Positions 15,965 to 24,378 of a DNA stretch of 64,000 nt are shown in pieces. Source of the DNA: JAIVJZ01 sp035645695 (GTDB lineage Bacteria > Acidobacteriota > Blastocatellia > Pyrinomonadales > Pyrinomonadaceae); contig DASQMC010000051.1 of assembly GCA_035645695.1 (NCBI GenBank), forward strand, positions 1 through 64,000, written 5' to 3'. The translations under genes were made by a program, and so were the position numbers. A model generated the notes under the pieces. It had not been told where the DNA came from and ran no database searches. It was given only the letters and a program-made list of their open reading frames with translations. The number at the start of each line of letters is the position of its first letter. Positions within the stretch are counted from its first letter, which is position 1.

Positions 15965-17137
15965 TTAGACACTGTCGCCGAACCTTTCAATATCCTCTGC
16001 CCAACGCCTCAGCTTCCGGACGCACAGCGTCACCTGCTTGAGACACCCCTCGTCTTCCAGCAGCACGGGATGGTGGAGCACCAACATCCTTGCGTCGGCT
16101 TCGGCGGATGAAGCTAAATCGCCCGCCTGCCGGAAGCGGCGGGAAGACCGCGAGCGATGAAAAGCGCGAAATCCCACGTTAAACTCGACCCCCTCGGCTC
16201 TGGCCGCAAGCACGAACTTTTCCCTTGAGAGACCGCCGAACGCCCGCGCGTCATACTGGAAGCCGAGTTTGTAATAGCCGGGCGTCGCCGCGTCGCGATT
16301 GCTCAACGGGCGCAGGCCGCTCATGTCGTCCCACTCGCTCAACAGCCGCCGCACCGCCGCTGCCCTGCGCTCGTTCCGCTCGTCCAATCTCTCCAATTGC
16401 GGGAGGAGCACCGTCGCTTGCAGTTCCGAAAGAGGGTAAGCGTGGTTGCCGCGATTGCAATGAAGCCGAACGCGCTGCCTGATCTCCGGAGAAGATGTTA
16501 AGAGCGCGCCACCGCGCCCCGCGCTGAGAAGTTTGCTGCCGCCGAAACTGATTACCCCCACATCGCCCCATGTGCCTGCCTTCCGGCCGTCGAGCAGCGC
16601 GCCCGGCATCTGGCAGGCATCTTCGATGACATAAAGGCCATGCTCGTGCGCCACCTCCATCAACCACTTCATCGGCACGACCCCGCCGTGCAGGTGCGAG
16701 ACGATGACGGCGCGCGTGTTCGGGCCGACCGCGCCCGCGATCAGTTCGGGCGCGAGATTCCAGTTGCGCGAATCCACGTCAATCAGCACCGGGCGCGCAC
16801 CCACCGCGACGACATCGTTGAAGTTGCCGATGAAATCGTAGCCCGCCAGGATCACCTCGTCGCCCGCGCCGACGTTCAGCGCGCGCAGGGCCAGTTCGAC
16901 GGCGAAGGTGCCGCTGCAACACAACTCGACGAATTCAACCTGGTGATAGTCGGCCAGTCGCTCCTCCAACAGCCGCGTGTTCGGCCCGTGGTACTTCCCC
17001 CAGGTTCCGCCTTCCAGACTGCGCCTGAGCGCCAGAGAGACTTCTTCCCACGCGGGCGGCCACGCGGGCAGCCCCCCCGCGCGGATGGGTTCTCCGCCGA
17101 GAATGGCGGGCAAGACGCTGTCGGCCGATTCGCTCAT
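15965..17137 (-). CDS. DegT/DnrJ/EryC1/StrS-family PLP aminotransferase
   Basis: The protein has 390 residues and belongs to the sugar-aminotransferase fold-type I family that transaminates nucleotide-linked keto-sugars or related ketones. The N-terminal substrate/PLP contacts GTWGKYHGPNTRLLEE and CCSGTFAVELALRAL are present. The internal DLHGGVVP-type strand reads SHLHGGVVP, the PLP phosphate region IEDACQMPGA is present, and the Schiff-base lysine is in SFGGSKLLSAGRGG. The C-terminal half is typical. The ATG is immediately before a short spacer shared with the divergent CobW-type gene. No sugar operon surrounds it, so the substrate is open; some family members act on inosose or cyclitol ketones. 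Confidence 0.9.
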   Translation of the reverse strand: MSESADSVLPAILGGEPIRAGGLPAWPPAWEEVSLALRRSLEGGTWGKYHGPNTRLLEERLADYHQVEFVELCCSGTFAVELALRALNVGAGDEVILAGYDFIGNFNDVVAVGARPVLIDVDSRNWNLAPELIAGAVGPNTRAVIVSHLHGGVVPMKWLMEVAHEHGLYVIEDACQMPGALLDGRKAGTWGDVGVISFGGSKLLSAGRGGALLTSSPEIRQRVRLHCNRGNHAYPLSELQATVLLPQLERLDERNERRAAAVRRLLSEWDDMSGLRPLSNRDAATPGYYKLGFQYDARAFGGLSREKFVLAARAEGVEFNVGFRAFHRSRSSRRFRQAGDLASSAEADARMLVLHHPVLLEDEGCLKQVTLCVRKLRRWAEDIERFGDSV

Positions 17138-17225
17138 CCGCGCATTTTATAGTTTTCCTCCGGCCGCGTCTCGTGGAATGATCTCTCTAAACTTTCGAGA
17201 CCCGATTGCCGTACTAACCGGAATC

Positions 17226-18341
17226 ATGCAAACAACGAAGCGTATGCGATTTGTAATGGTGGGCGGCTTCCTCGGAGCGGGGAAGACGACAACGCTCGGG
17301 CGCCTCGCGCGCGGCTACATGGAGAAGAATCTGCGCGTCGGCATCGTGACCAACGATCAGGCCGCAGACCTCGTTGACACGGAGAATTTGCGCCGTCAGG
17401 GGTTCGACGTGGAGGAAGTGCCGGGCGCATGTTTCTGCTGCCGCTTCGACGATCTGGTCTCGACCATCGGGCGTCTGGGGGCGGACGAAGCGCCGGACAT
17501 CATTCTGGCGGAGCCGGTAGGCAGTTGCACCGATCTGGTCGCCACCGTCGTCCAGCCGCTCAAGCAGCTTTACCCTGAACGCTTCCGCATCGCTCCCTAC
17601 ACCGTGATCCTCAAACCCGGTCACGGACGCCGCATTCTCAGCGGAGACGAACAGGCCGGGTTTTCGCCGAAGGCCGGTTACATCTTCCGCAAGCAACTCG
17701 AAGAGGCCGACGCCATCCTCCTGAACCGCGCCGACGAATTAACAGACCGGGAGGCCGACGAGTTGACGGAACTCGTCAGGGGCGTCAACGCGGATGTTCC
17801 CGTCCTGCGTATCTCGGCGCAGACGGGGCAGGGCTTCGACGCGCTCGTGGAGTTGCTCGATCAGGAAGGCAACTTCGGCCGCCGCATACTCGATCTGGAC
17901 TACGACATCTACGCCGCGGGCGAGGCGGAACTCGGCTGGCTCAACAGCAGCATGAAGCTCGCGGGAGAGCGCGAATTTGAACTCGACGAGTTGCTTCTGG
18001 AGATCGTCGGGCGTCTGCGCGACGCGCTCGGCGCGCGGGGCTATGAGACGGCGCACCTGAAGGTCATCGGGTTATGGGAGGGTTTCTTCGGCGTCGCCAA
18101 TCTGGTGAGCAGCGACAGCCGGCCGGAACTCTCGCTCCCCTCGCATAGCCGCGTGCGCGAAGTGGATTTGATCGTCAACGCCAGAGTCGCCACCGACCCG
18201 CAGGTTCTTGAGCGGCTGGTCAGCGACGCCGCGCTCAAGTCGGCCGAGAGCCGGGGCGCGCAAGTCCGATTCCACAACGCGCAGAGTTTCCGTCCCGCCC
18301 GCCCCGTCCCGACCCACCGCTTCTCGGAGGGAGCGGCTTAA
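17226..18341 (+). CDS. CobW/HypB-type P-loop GTPase, possible metallochaperone
   Basis: The protein has 371 residues. It opens with the Walker A GGFLGAGKTT (about residue 13). It contains the metal-binding CFCC motif (GACFCCRFDD) characteristic of CobW/COG0523 GTPases, EPVGSCTDL in the Walker B/switch region, and LNRADEL as the NKxD-like base-specificity motif. The C-terminal half (from about residue 230) has GYETAHLKVIGLWEGFFGVAN and does not look like a standard CobW_C domain. The ATG at 17226 is chosen because the P-loop starts 12 residues later; an earlier ATG at 17178 adds 16 unconserved residues. Family members deliver Zn or Co to enzymes; the client is unknown. Confidence 0.87.
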   Translation: MQTTKRMRFVMVGGFLGAGKTTTLGRLARGYMEKNLRVGIVTNDQAADLVDTENLRRQGFDVEEVPGACFCCRFDDLVSTIGRLGADEAPDIILAEPVGSCTDLVATVVQPLKQLYPERFRIAPYTVILKPGHGRRILSGDEQAGFSPKAGYIFRKQLEEADAILLNRADELTDREADELTELVRGVNADVPVLRISAQTGQGFDALVELLDQEGNFGRRILDLDYDIYAAGEAELGWLNSSMKLAGEREFELDELLLEIVGRLRDALGARGYETAHLKVIGLWEGFFGVANLVSSDSRPELSLPSHSRVREVDLIVNARVATDPQVLERLVSDAALKSAESRGAQVRFHNAQSFRPARPVPTHRFSEGAA

Positions 18342-18369
18342 ACTTCAGTTGAAAGAGTAAAGAGCGCCG

Positions 18370-18425
18370 CCCGGTCGGGCGAGTCCGCCCGTCCTCACCC
18401 GGTCGGGCGAGTCTGGCCGCCCTCA
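18370..18425. repeat. two 28-bp direct repeats
   Basis: The 16-base string CCCGGTCGGGCGAGTC occurs at 18370 and again at 18398, each followed by a related GCCC..CCTCA tail. The repeat lies between convergent genes. Confidence 0.7.
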
Positions 18426-19490
18426 GACGAGCCGGGCTGCGGCCAGGTAACTCGTCCCGGCGATCAGTCCCGCCACGATGGGGGTCAGCGTCCACGCCAG
18501 AATCAGGTCGCGGGTGGTGCGCCGGTTGAGTCGCCCGGCGTCGCCGCCCGCGATCCCGGCTATTGCGCCGGTCGCAACATGCGTGGTGGACATCGGAAGT
18601 CCCAGATTCGCACCCAGGCCGACGAGCAGCGCGGTCGCCAAATTAGCGAGTAAGCCCTCCCGGTGATCCATCCGCACCACTCCTTCCGCCAGCACGTGCG
18701 CGACGCGACGCCCGGCGTAGAGGCTTCCCGCAAACATCGCCGCGCCGACGCACAGCAGGAGCACGTTCAAGTCGAGATGCGCGCCCGCGACGATTGCTGC
18801 GATGGCGACGAGCTTCGGTCCATCGTTCAAGCCGCGTGCGAACCCGACCGCGCCGCTCGACAGCCAGTGGAGTTTCGACGTGTCGAGCCGGAAGTAGCCG
18901 CGCTCTGCGGCACACTCACCGGTCGTGCCCGACATGATGCTGAGCTGCGGCATCTGCATCACGCCCGCGTCAACAACTTGAGTGCCGACGCAGATGCAGT
19001 CGGCGGCAGCCTCGCCCCGCCGCGCGAACAGGCGGTTAAGTGTTGCGGAGAGTAGATATGAAGCCATGATGCTGAGCAGGAGCGGGCCGGCCAGTCTCGA
19101 CACGATGGCAGCCCACTCAACCGATGCGGGGGCGTACATCACGCCCGCGCCGATGAGCGAGCCGATGATGGCGTGCGTGGTCGAGACGGGCAGCCGCCTG
19201 ACGGTGGCGATGGCGACCCACCCCGCCGCGCCGCAGATGACGGCGAGGGTGAAGGCGGGCGTGGGGGGCGCGGAGACGATCCCGACGGTGAAGAGCTTGA
19301 GCATGCGCGCCGCGAAAAATCCAGAGAGCATCGTCCCGGCGAGCGTGCTCACGGCGCCCCACAGGATGGCAGTCCGGTAGCGCGTAACGCCGCTACCGGC
19401 CAGCGTGGCTACGCCCTTGGAAACGTCGTTCGCACCGTTGGCGGCCGCGAGGGCGGCGGTCAGCGCAATGATTGCGAGTAGCAGAAACAT
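18423..19490 (-). CDS. PiT-family inorganic phosphate permease
   Basis: The protein has 355 residues and about ten hydrophobic helices. The two internal family signatures are AANGANDVSKGVATLAG near the N-terminus and GLNDGPKLVAIAAIV about 215 residues in, as expected for the duplicated PiT fold that imports phosphate coupled to cations. The ATG at 19490 gives a hydrophobic start (MFLLLAIIALTAALAA); longer frames add an Arg/His-rich stretch with no membrane character. It lies 23 bases after the toroid prenyltransferase gene and is the last gene of the isoprenoid operon. A link to pyrophosphate released by prenyl chemistry is conceivable but only inference. Confidence 0.92.
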   Translation of the reverse strand: MFLLLAIIALTAALAAANGANDVSKGVATLAGSGVTRYRTAILWGAVSTLAGTMLSGFFAARMLKLFTVGIVSAPPTPAFTLAVICGAAGWVAIATVRRLPVSTTHAIIGSLIGAGVMYAPASVEWAAIVSRLAGPLLLSIMASYLLSATLNRLFARRGEAAADCICVGTQVVDAGVMQMPQLSIMSGTTGECAAERGYFRLDTSKLHWLSSGAVGFARGLNDGPKLVAIAAIVAGAHLDLNVLLLCVGAAMFAGSLYAGRRVAHVLAEGVVRMDHREGLLANLATALLVGLGANLGLPMSTTHVATGAIAGIAGGDAGRLNRRTTRDLILAWTLTPIVAGLIAGTSYLAAARLV

Positions 19491-19513
19491 ATCGTGATCC
19501 CCTGCGGGACGAG

Positions 19514-20467
19514 TTAAAACACCGTGCTTGGATTCAGGAGGGCGAGCGTGCCCAGGCCGTAGAAGGTGTATTCGGGGTCGGCTTCCTCGTCCCACGCCGC
19601 GCCGCGAAACCCTCCGCCGCTCAGTTCCAGTTGCTCCACAAAACGCGCGCAGGCTTGCGCGTCGAGGCCGGACTGTATTTCGAGTTGCTGCGCCACCAGC
19701 AGGCCGGTGAAGGTGGAGAGCAGATCGCAAAAAGGAATCTGGGTGTTCGCGCGCAGGCCGCCTTCCGCGCCTTTAACTTGTTCGAGAAAAGCCGTGATGC
19801 CTTCGCGCACCTCCTGGTCGGCAGCCCCGAAGCGTTGGAGCAGGACGGCGGCGGCGGCGGTCGGGTTGGTGCCGCCGCGCCGCACGGGGCCGATCTCGAC
19901 GAAGCCGCCGTCCTCGCGTCGCCGTGCGAGCAGGAAACGGACGATGGCTTCGATGTCGGGCGGCACACGACCCAGCAACTCATAACAGAGCACGGCGAGG
20001 AAAGTGTGATATGTGCTGCCCACGCCACCCGCCCCGGTCTTCGCGTAACCGCCGTCGGCGCGGCGGAACGCTTCGAGCGCGGCTGCGACCTCGTCGGCCA
20101 GTGTTTCCTGATCACCGTCGAAGGCGGCCAGCCCGCTCGCAAGTTGGACGGTGATGGCCGAGTAGAACCAACTGACGAGATCGATCAGGGTGTAGCGTTG
20201 CTTCTCCGCCGTGTTCTGCAAATAGCGTGCGACGGCCGCGCAGCGCGACTCGTCGAGCGCACCAAGGAGGGCGAGGGCGCGCACGGCAAAGCTGGTGTAG
20301 TAGAGATCGGAGCCGCCCCTGCGCCCGGCGTATCCGCCGTCGGGTTGCTGGAAGCCGTCCAGAAAGGAGCGGTGACGCGCGGTGCGCTCCGGGTCAAGCT
20401 CTCCGAGACCCGCCGCCAGCCGCACGGTCAGGCCGATGAGAAAGCTGTCTTGAGTGTGCGCGTTCAT
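19514..20467 (-). CDS. alpha-toroid prenyltransferase-like protein (GGTase-beta-like)
   Basis: The protein has 317 residues and five to six (alpha,alpha)-toroid repeats, visible as QQPDGGYAGR, RADGGYAK, REDGGFVEIG, GAEGGLRANTQ and LSGGGFRG. The pattern GGYAGRRGGSDLYYTSFAVRAL is strongly reminiscent of the beta subunit of protein geranylgeranyltransferases. There is no DxDD(T/A) motif, so protonation-type cyclisation is unlikely. Residues matching the usual Asp/Cys/His zinc site are not clearly present. It may bind a prenyl chain or perform an isoprenoid transfer or cyclisation step. It is 46 bases downstream of the polyprenyl synthase fusion gene and on the same strand. Confidence 0.83.
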   Translation of the reverse strand: MNAHTQDSFLIGLTVRLAAGLGELDPERTARHRSFLDGFQQPDGGYAGRRGGSDLYYTSFAVRALALLGALDESRCAAVARYLQNTAEKQRYTLIDLVSWFYSAITVQLASGLAAFDGDQETLADEVAAALEAFRRADGGYAKTGAGGVGSTYHTFLAVLCYELLGRVPPDIEAIVRFLLARRREDGGFVEIGPVRRGGTNPTAAAAVLLQRFGAADQEVREGITAFLEQVKGAEGGLRANTQIPFCDLLSTFTGLLVAQQLEIQSGLDAQACARFVEQLELSGGGFRGAAWDEEADPEYTFYGLGTLALLNPSTVF

Positions 20468-20513
20468 GCGTGCGCGCGTCGAAGCACGTGATACGGGGCT
20501 TTTGATCCGGCCG

Positions 20514-22376
20514 TCATGCGGTTGGCCTCGACGGCTGGTTGAGCACCGTCAGACTGCGCGCGGGGGCGACCTCAGGTTCGACCGTCTCTTCGGCGAGAAC
20601 GGTGTCAACGAGAAAGTAGAGCAGTTCGCGCAATTCCTCCGGCTCCACCTCGTCGGCCACGGCTTCGGCTCGCTGACGGTACTTCTCGACCAGCTTTCTC
20701 GCCTTCTCGAAGACGCGACAGGATTCGTAGATACGCGCCACGCGGTTGACCGTGCCCTCGTCGCGCGCCCCGTCCGCAAGCAAACTTTGGAGCGCCTGCC
20801 GCTCGGACGGCGAGGCGGCTTCGAGCGCGAGCGCGAGGAGCAGGGTGGGGCGCATGGCGAGCGCATCCTGTCCGGCGACGCGCTTGTTCCGCACGTCCGT
20901 TGACCAGTCCTTGAGGTCGTTGACGATCTGGAAGGCGACGCCGAGGTGGCGCGAAAAACTCGTGATCGTCTCTTCGTATTTTTCGACCGGCCCGGCGAGG
21001 CGCAGCCCTGCATAGAGCGCGGCCTCGAAAGCGGGGGCGGTCTTGAGGGCGTAGATTTTGAGGGCGTCGAGCGGTTGGAGCGTTTTCTCCTGCTGATTGC
21101 CGTCGCGCCAGAGGAGTTCCGCGCCCTGTCCTTCGGAGAGTTTGACGTGCGCGTCGGAGAGGCGTTGCAGGATGCCCGTCACGGCCTCAGCCGGAAGTTC
21201 CGCGCCCGCCCCGGCGACGAGCCGGTAGCCCAGGCCGAGCAAGTAGTCGCCGACGTTGATGGCCGTCGCTATTCCGTGGCGGCGGTGGAGCGTCTGCGCG
21301 CCGTAGCGATAGGCGTCGTCGTCCTCGATGTCGTCGTGGACGAGCGAAGCCTTGTGAAACGCTTCCATCGCCATCGCGACGCGGCGCACGGAATCCGTGA
21401 GCGGGGCTGTTTCGCCCGTCTGACCGTCGCCCGTTTGATCGGGGCGCGAGAGCGGCGCGCCGCGCATGGCGTCGTAGGCCGCGAGCGTGATGAAGGGGCG
21501 GAATCGCTTGCCGCCCGTGGCGAGCCAGTCGTAGGCGATGGCCTCCGTTCCGCCCACGGGGTCGTCCGCCGGGCGCGAGTCGTCGCCGACGCCGCGCGGC
21601 TTGCTGCGAACGCGCGGCAGCAGGGCGGGGAACGAATCGCCGAACATGTCGTTGGCGGCGCGCAGGAGCGGGACGTAGGAGCGCGTCCGCGCGGCGGGTC
21701 GCTCGCGGTAGGTCTCCAAAACCTCCAACACCCAATCGTTATCGACGGTCGTGCTCTTGCAGTTGCTCGAATGCAGCGGGATGGCGTAGGCCGGAACGCC
21801 GCTCTGGACGACCTTCTCGAAAGCCTTCTCCAGCACGTTCAGGCAGGCGACGCCGAGGATGCCGTCAATGTAGCCGCCGACGATGATCTTGAGGACGATG
21901 GGCGTCCCTTCGGCGACGAGAATTTTGTAGCCGAGCCGCTCGGCCTTCATCTTGAAATCGCCGATGGCGCAAGCCCCGCACGTCTCGCAGTCGAGGCCGA
22001 ACTCGTCGTAGTGCGCGGCGCAGGCTTCGACGTGCTTGAGGCAATGCGGCAGCAGGAGGATACGCTTCTCGAACGGGATGGAAATGAACTGCTCTTTCCA
22101 GAAGCCGTTGCCGAGCATGACCATCACGAAGCCGAGGTAGCCTTCGGGCAGCCCTAACTTCTCCAAGAGCGCGCGCCCGTGCGCGTCCAACTCCCTGCGG
22201 TTGAGCGGGCGGCTGCGGTCGAGGCCGCGCGCGTACTCGAATGCTTCTTCTCTGATCCGCTGCCGCAGTTCAAACGTGTCGGGGTTGAGCTTGAAGAGCT
22301 TGCTTCCGAGCTTCGCCTGCGGCGGAGGCGTCGTCTCGATTGATGTGTTCTGCGTTTCCGAAGCGAGTTTAGACAT
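20514..22376 (-). CDS. DUF116 domain fused to trans-polyprenyl diphosphate synthase
   Basis: The protein has 620 residues. The N-terminal about 230 residues are a DUF116 domain with a cysteine-rich core (Cys112, 119, 130, 133, 136, then 178 and 206; LPHCLKHVEAC, DCETCGAC), suggesting Fe-S or metal binding. From about residue 270 a polyprenyl synthase follows, with GGKRFRP, the first Asp-rich motif DDIEDDD at 348-354, and a second motif NDLKD (486-490) with Asn in place of the first Asp. A small residue (Ala) five places before the first Asp argues for C20 or longer product. The gene overlaps the terpene cyclase gene by 8 bases. It would supply the isoprenoid precursor. The fusion is the odd feature; both halves look intact. 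Confidence 0.88.
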   Translation of the reverse strand: MSKLASETQNTSIETTPPPQAKLGSKLFKLNPDTFELRQRIREEAFEYARGLDRSRPLNRRELDAHGRALLEKLGLPEGYLGFVMVMLGNGFWKEQFISIPFEKRILLLPHCLKHVEACAAHYDEFGLDCETCGACAIGDFKMKAERLGYKILVAEGTPIVLKIIVGGYIDGILGVACLNVLEKAFEKVVQSGVPAYAIPLHSSNCKSTTVDNDWVLEVLETYRERPAARTRSYVPLLRAANDMFGDSFPALLPRVRSKPRGVGDDSRPADDPVGGTEAIAYDWLATGGKRFRPFITLAAYDAMRGAPLSRPDQTGDGQTGETAPLTDSVRRVAMAMEAFHKASLVHDDIEDDDAYRYGAQTLHRRHGIATAINVGDYLLGLGYRLVAGAGAELPAEAVTGILQRLSDAHVKLSEGQGAELLWRDGNQQEKTLQPLDALKIYALKTAPAFEAALYAGLRLAGPVEKYEETITSFSRHLGVAFQIVNDLKDWSTDVRNKRVAGQDALAMRPTLLLALALEAASPSERQALQSLLADGARDEGTVNRVARIYESCRVFEKARKLVEKYRQRAEAVADEVEPEELRELLYFLVDTVLAEETVEPEVAPARSLTVLNQPSRPTA

Positions 22377-24378
22377 AAATTTTCCCTGCCGAAGTTTCAG
22401 TCTGCATCCAAGACAATTCGCCCGACTCGGCGAGTCTCACGGCACGCTCCAGCGCGCCGACCGTGAAGATTAGCGGGTAGAGCTTTTCGTAGTACCAGAG
22501 TTTGGCGAAGTAGAACCCGATGGGCGAGGCTTCGAGGTAACTGCCATCGTCCACGCGCTCGACGAGCCAGTCGAGGCCGCGCGCGATGGCCTCCGAGGTC
22601 GCACCGTCCGCCGCGTCTCCGGCGCACGCCATCAACGCTTCGAGCGCGAGCGCGCTTTCTTCAATGCCCGGCGGTGTGCCCCGTGTCCCGCCCCAACCGC
22701 CCGACTCGTGCTGTGTGTCAATCAGCCAACGGCGCGCGCGGCGCGCGGCTGCGCCGTCCTGCATGCCTAAGTCCCGGAAAGCGGCGAGGACGCGCGTCGT
22801 CCCGTAGGTCGGGTTTTCGTCATCCGGCGCGTGCTGATTTCCGAACCAGAGCGGCAGCCACGAACCATCCTCGCGCTGGACGCCTTCGAGGAAGCGGAGT
22901 CCCTTCCGCATCGCGCTCTGAAGTCGCCGCGAAAAAGCGATTCTCTCTTTCGCGTCGTCGAAAGAGTCTTCACGTGCGCCGTGTTCGGGCGCGCGCGGCG
23001 GCGGCGCGGCGGCAAAGTCCGCGCTCCATGCGTGCAGGGCGCGCATGGCGTGGGCGGTGATGTCCGCGCTGCTGCGGTCGAACGGCAGATAGCCCCAGCC
23101 GCGACAAAAGGTAGGCCAGCCGCCGTCGCGGTTTTGCAAATCCAACAGCCAGCGCAAACCGGCCAGCGCGGACTCACGCGAGCGCGGCGTCACGCCGAGA
23201 CGGCGCAGGGCAAGCAACGCCCCGGCGGTATCGTCCGCGTCGGGCACCGCGCCCGGAAGCGGCGTCCATCCCCACCCTCCCGGCGCGGCGGACGTGAACG
23301 GATGCGTCGTGCGGTACTGCTGCTCCAACAACCAGCGGCGCAACTCTTCGAGTTCGCTTAGCTCGTCCATTCCATCTTCCCGGCGCGCTTCGTCGCCGTG
23401 TAGGGCGTTGACGGAAAGGGTCGTGACCCACGTGGAGAGATTTGTATCTATCGGCCAACTGCCATCAGGCCGCACGGCAGCGAGGATGAACTCCACACCT
23501 TTGCGAGCCACCGGATGCGTCGCGCGTCCCGCGCCCGCAAGACTCATGGTGACGAAACTGACGAGCGGCGTGGCTTCGAGAAAGCCGCCGTTTTCAGGTT
23601 GAATTGATTGCAGCTTTCGCAATGCGCCGGGCGTGGCCGCGCGACGCAGCATCCGCGTGACGGGACAGCGCGGCGGCCGCTTCGTGTTGATGAGCAGCCC
23701 CAACCCGATGAGCGCGGGCAGCGCGTAACTCACCACCGGAAGATTCAAACGCCTGTAGAGAGAAGCCGGGAAACAGGCCAGCTCGAAAGGCAGCGCGGGC
23801 ACTTCATCCCAACTTATCAGTCCGGCCAGCGCAGAGCAGGAGAGGATGGGAACGGAGAAGGTGCGATCCCGCCCGTAGCGTTCGCGGATGGCGCGCGCCA
23901 GCGTCTCCGGCTCTCGCCCGCCGCAAACTCGCTCAAGATATGTTTCCGCGCGGCGCAGGCTCAGTTCGGCGCGCCCGTCGGAGAACATCGCAAACGCTTC
24001 GGCGGACGCATGCTGATCCGCAAAGACCTTCATCCCGAGCGTGAGAGCGGCGCGCGCGAGCATCGTCGTCGAGATGTTGGAGAGGCTCCGGTCGGTGTCG
24101 CCCCAGCCGCCGTCTTCGTTCTGGTGGTCGAGCAGCCAGCGAAGGCCGCCGCCGACGAGCACGGCATGGCGCGACGGATCGACCAGCAGCAGCGCGACGG
24201 TGGCGGTCGCGGTCGAGAGCGCGGAACTGGCGAGTTCGCCCGTCCAGTAGCCGCCGTCCTCTCGCAGGGAGAGCAGGCGGGAGCGCGCCTTATCGCGCGC
24301 CCCGGCCAGCCGCTCGCGCGAGACGAATTGGCGGGGGGCGGGGCGCGCATCTTTCATCGCTCGCAACGTCGTGTTCAT
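22369..24378 (-). CDS. squalene-hopene-cyclase-like class II terpene cyclase
   Basis: The protein has 669 residues, close to squalene-hopene cyclase size. QW-type repeats include GLRWLLDHQNEDGGWGD (about 78), IQPENGGF, AAVRPDGSWPIDTNLSTWVT (300), GLRWLLDLQNRDGGWP, GVQREDGSWLPLW and DTQHESGGWGGT. The protonating motif reads DADDTA at 380-385, matching the DxDDTA of hopene cyclases. It should cyclise a linear isoprenoid by protonation. No squalene synthase or hpn gene lies nearby, so the substrate may be squalene made elsewhere or a prenyl diphosphate from the adjacent synthase. The ATG at 24378 overlaps the radical SAM stop by 4 bases; an upstream in-frame extension lacks family similarity. 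Confidence 0.88.
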   Translation of the reverse strand: MNTTLRAMKDARPAPRQFVSRERLAGARDKARSRLLSLREDGGYWTGELASSALSTATATVALLLVDPSRHAVLVGGGLRWLLDHQNEDGGWGDTDRSLSNISTTMLARAALTLGMKVFADQHASAEAFAMFSDGRAELSLRRAETYLERVCGGREPETLARAIRERYGRDRTFSVPILSCSALAGLISWDEVPALPFELACFPASLYRRLNLPVVSYALPALIGLGLLINTKRPPRCPVTRMLRRAATPGALRKLQSIQPENGGFLEATPLVSFVTMSLAGAGRATHPVARKGVEFILAAVRPDGSWPIDTNLSTWVTTLSVNALHGDEARREDGMDELSELEELRRWLLEQQYRTTHPFTSAAPGGWGWTPLPGAVPDADDTAGALLALRRLGVTPRSRESALAGLRWLLDLQNRDGGWPTFCRGWGYLPFDRSSADITAHAMRALHAWSADFAAAPPPRAPEHGAREDSFDDAKERIAFSRRLQSAMRKGLRFLEGVQREDGSWLPLWFGNQHAPDDENPTYGTTRVLAAFRDLGMQDGAAARRARRWLIDTQHESGGWGGTRGTPPGIEESALALEALMACAGDAADGATSEAIARGLDWLVERVDDGSYLEASPIGFYFAKLWYYEKLYPLIFTVGALERAVRLAESGELSWMQTETSAGKIYV

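Noticed and set aside
20946..22157. 403-codon plus-strand frame opposite the polyprenyl synthase
   Set aside because: The minus-strand frame has DDIEDDD and DUF116 cysteines; the plus frame has no recognisable domain.
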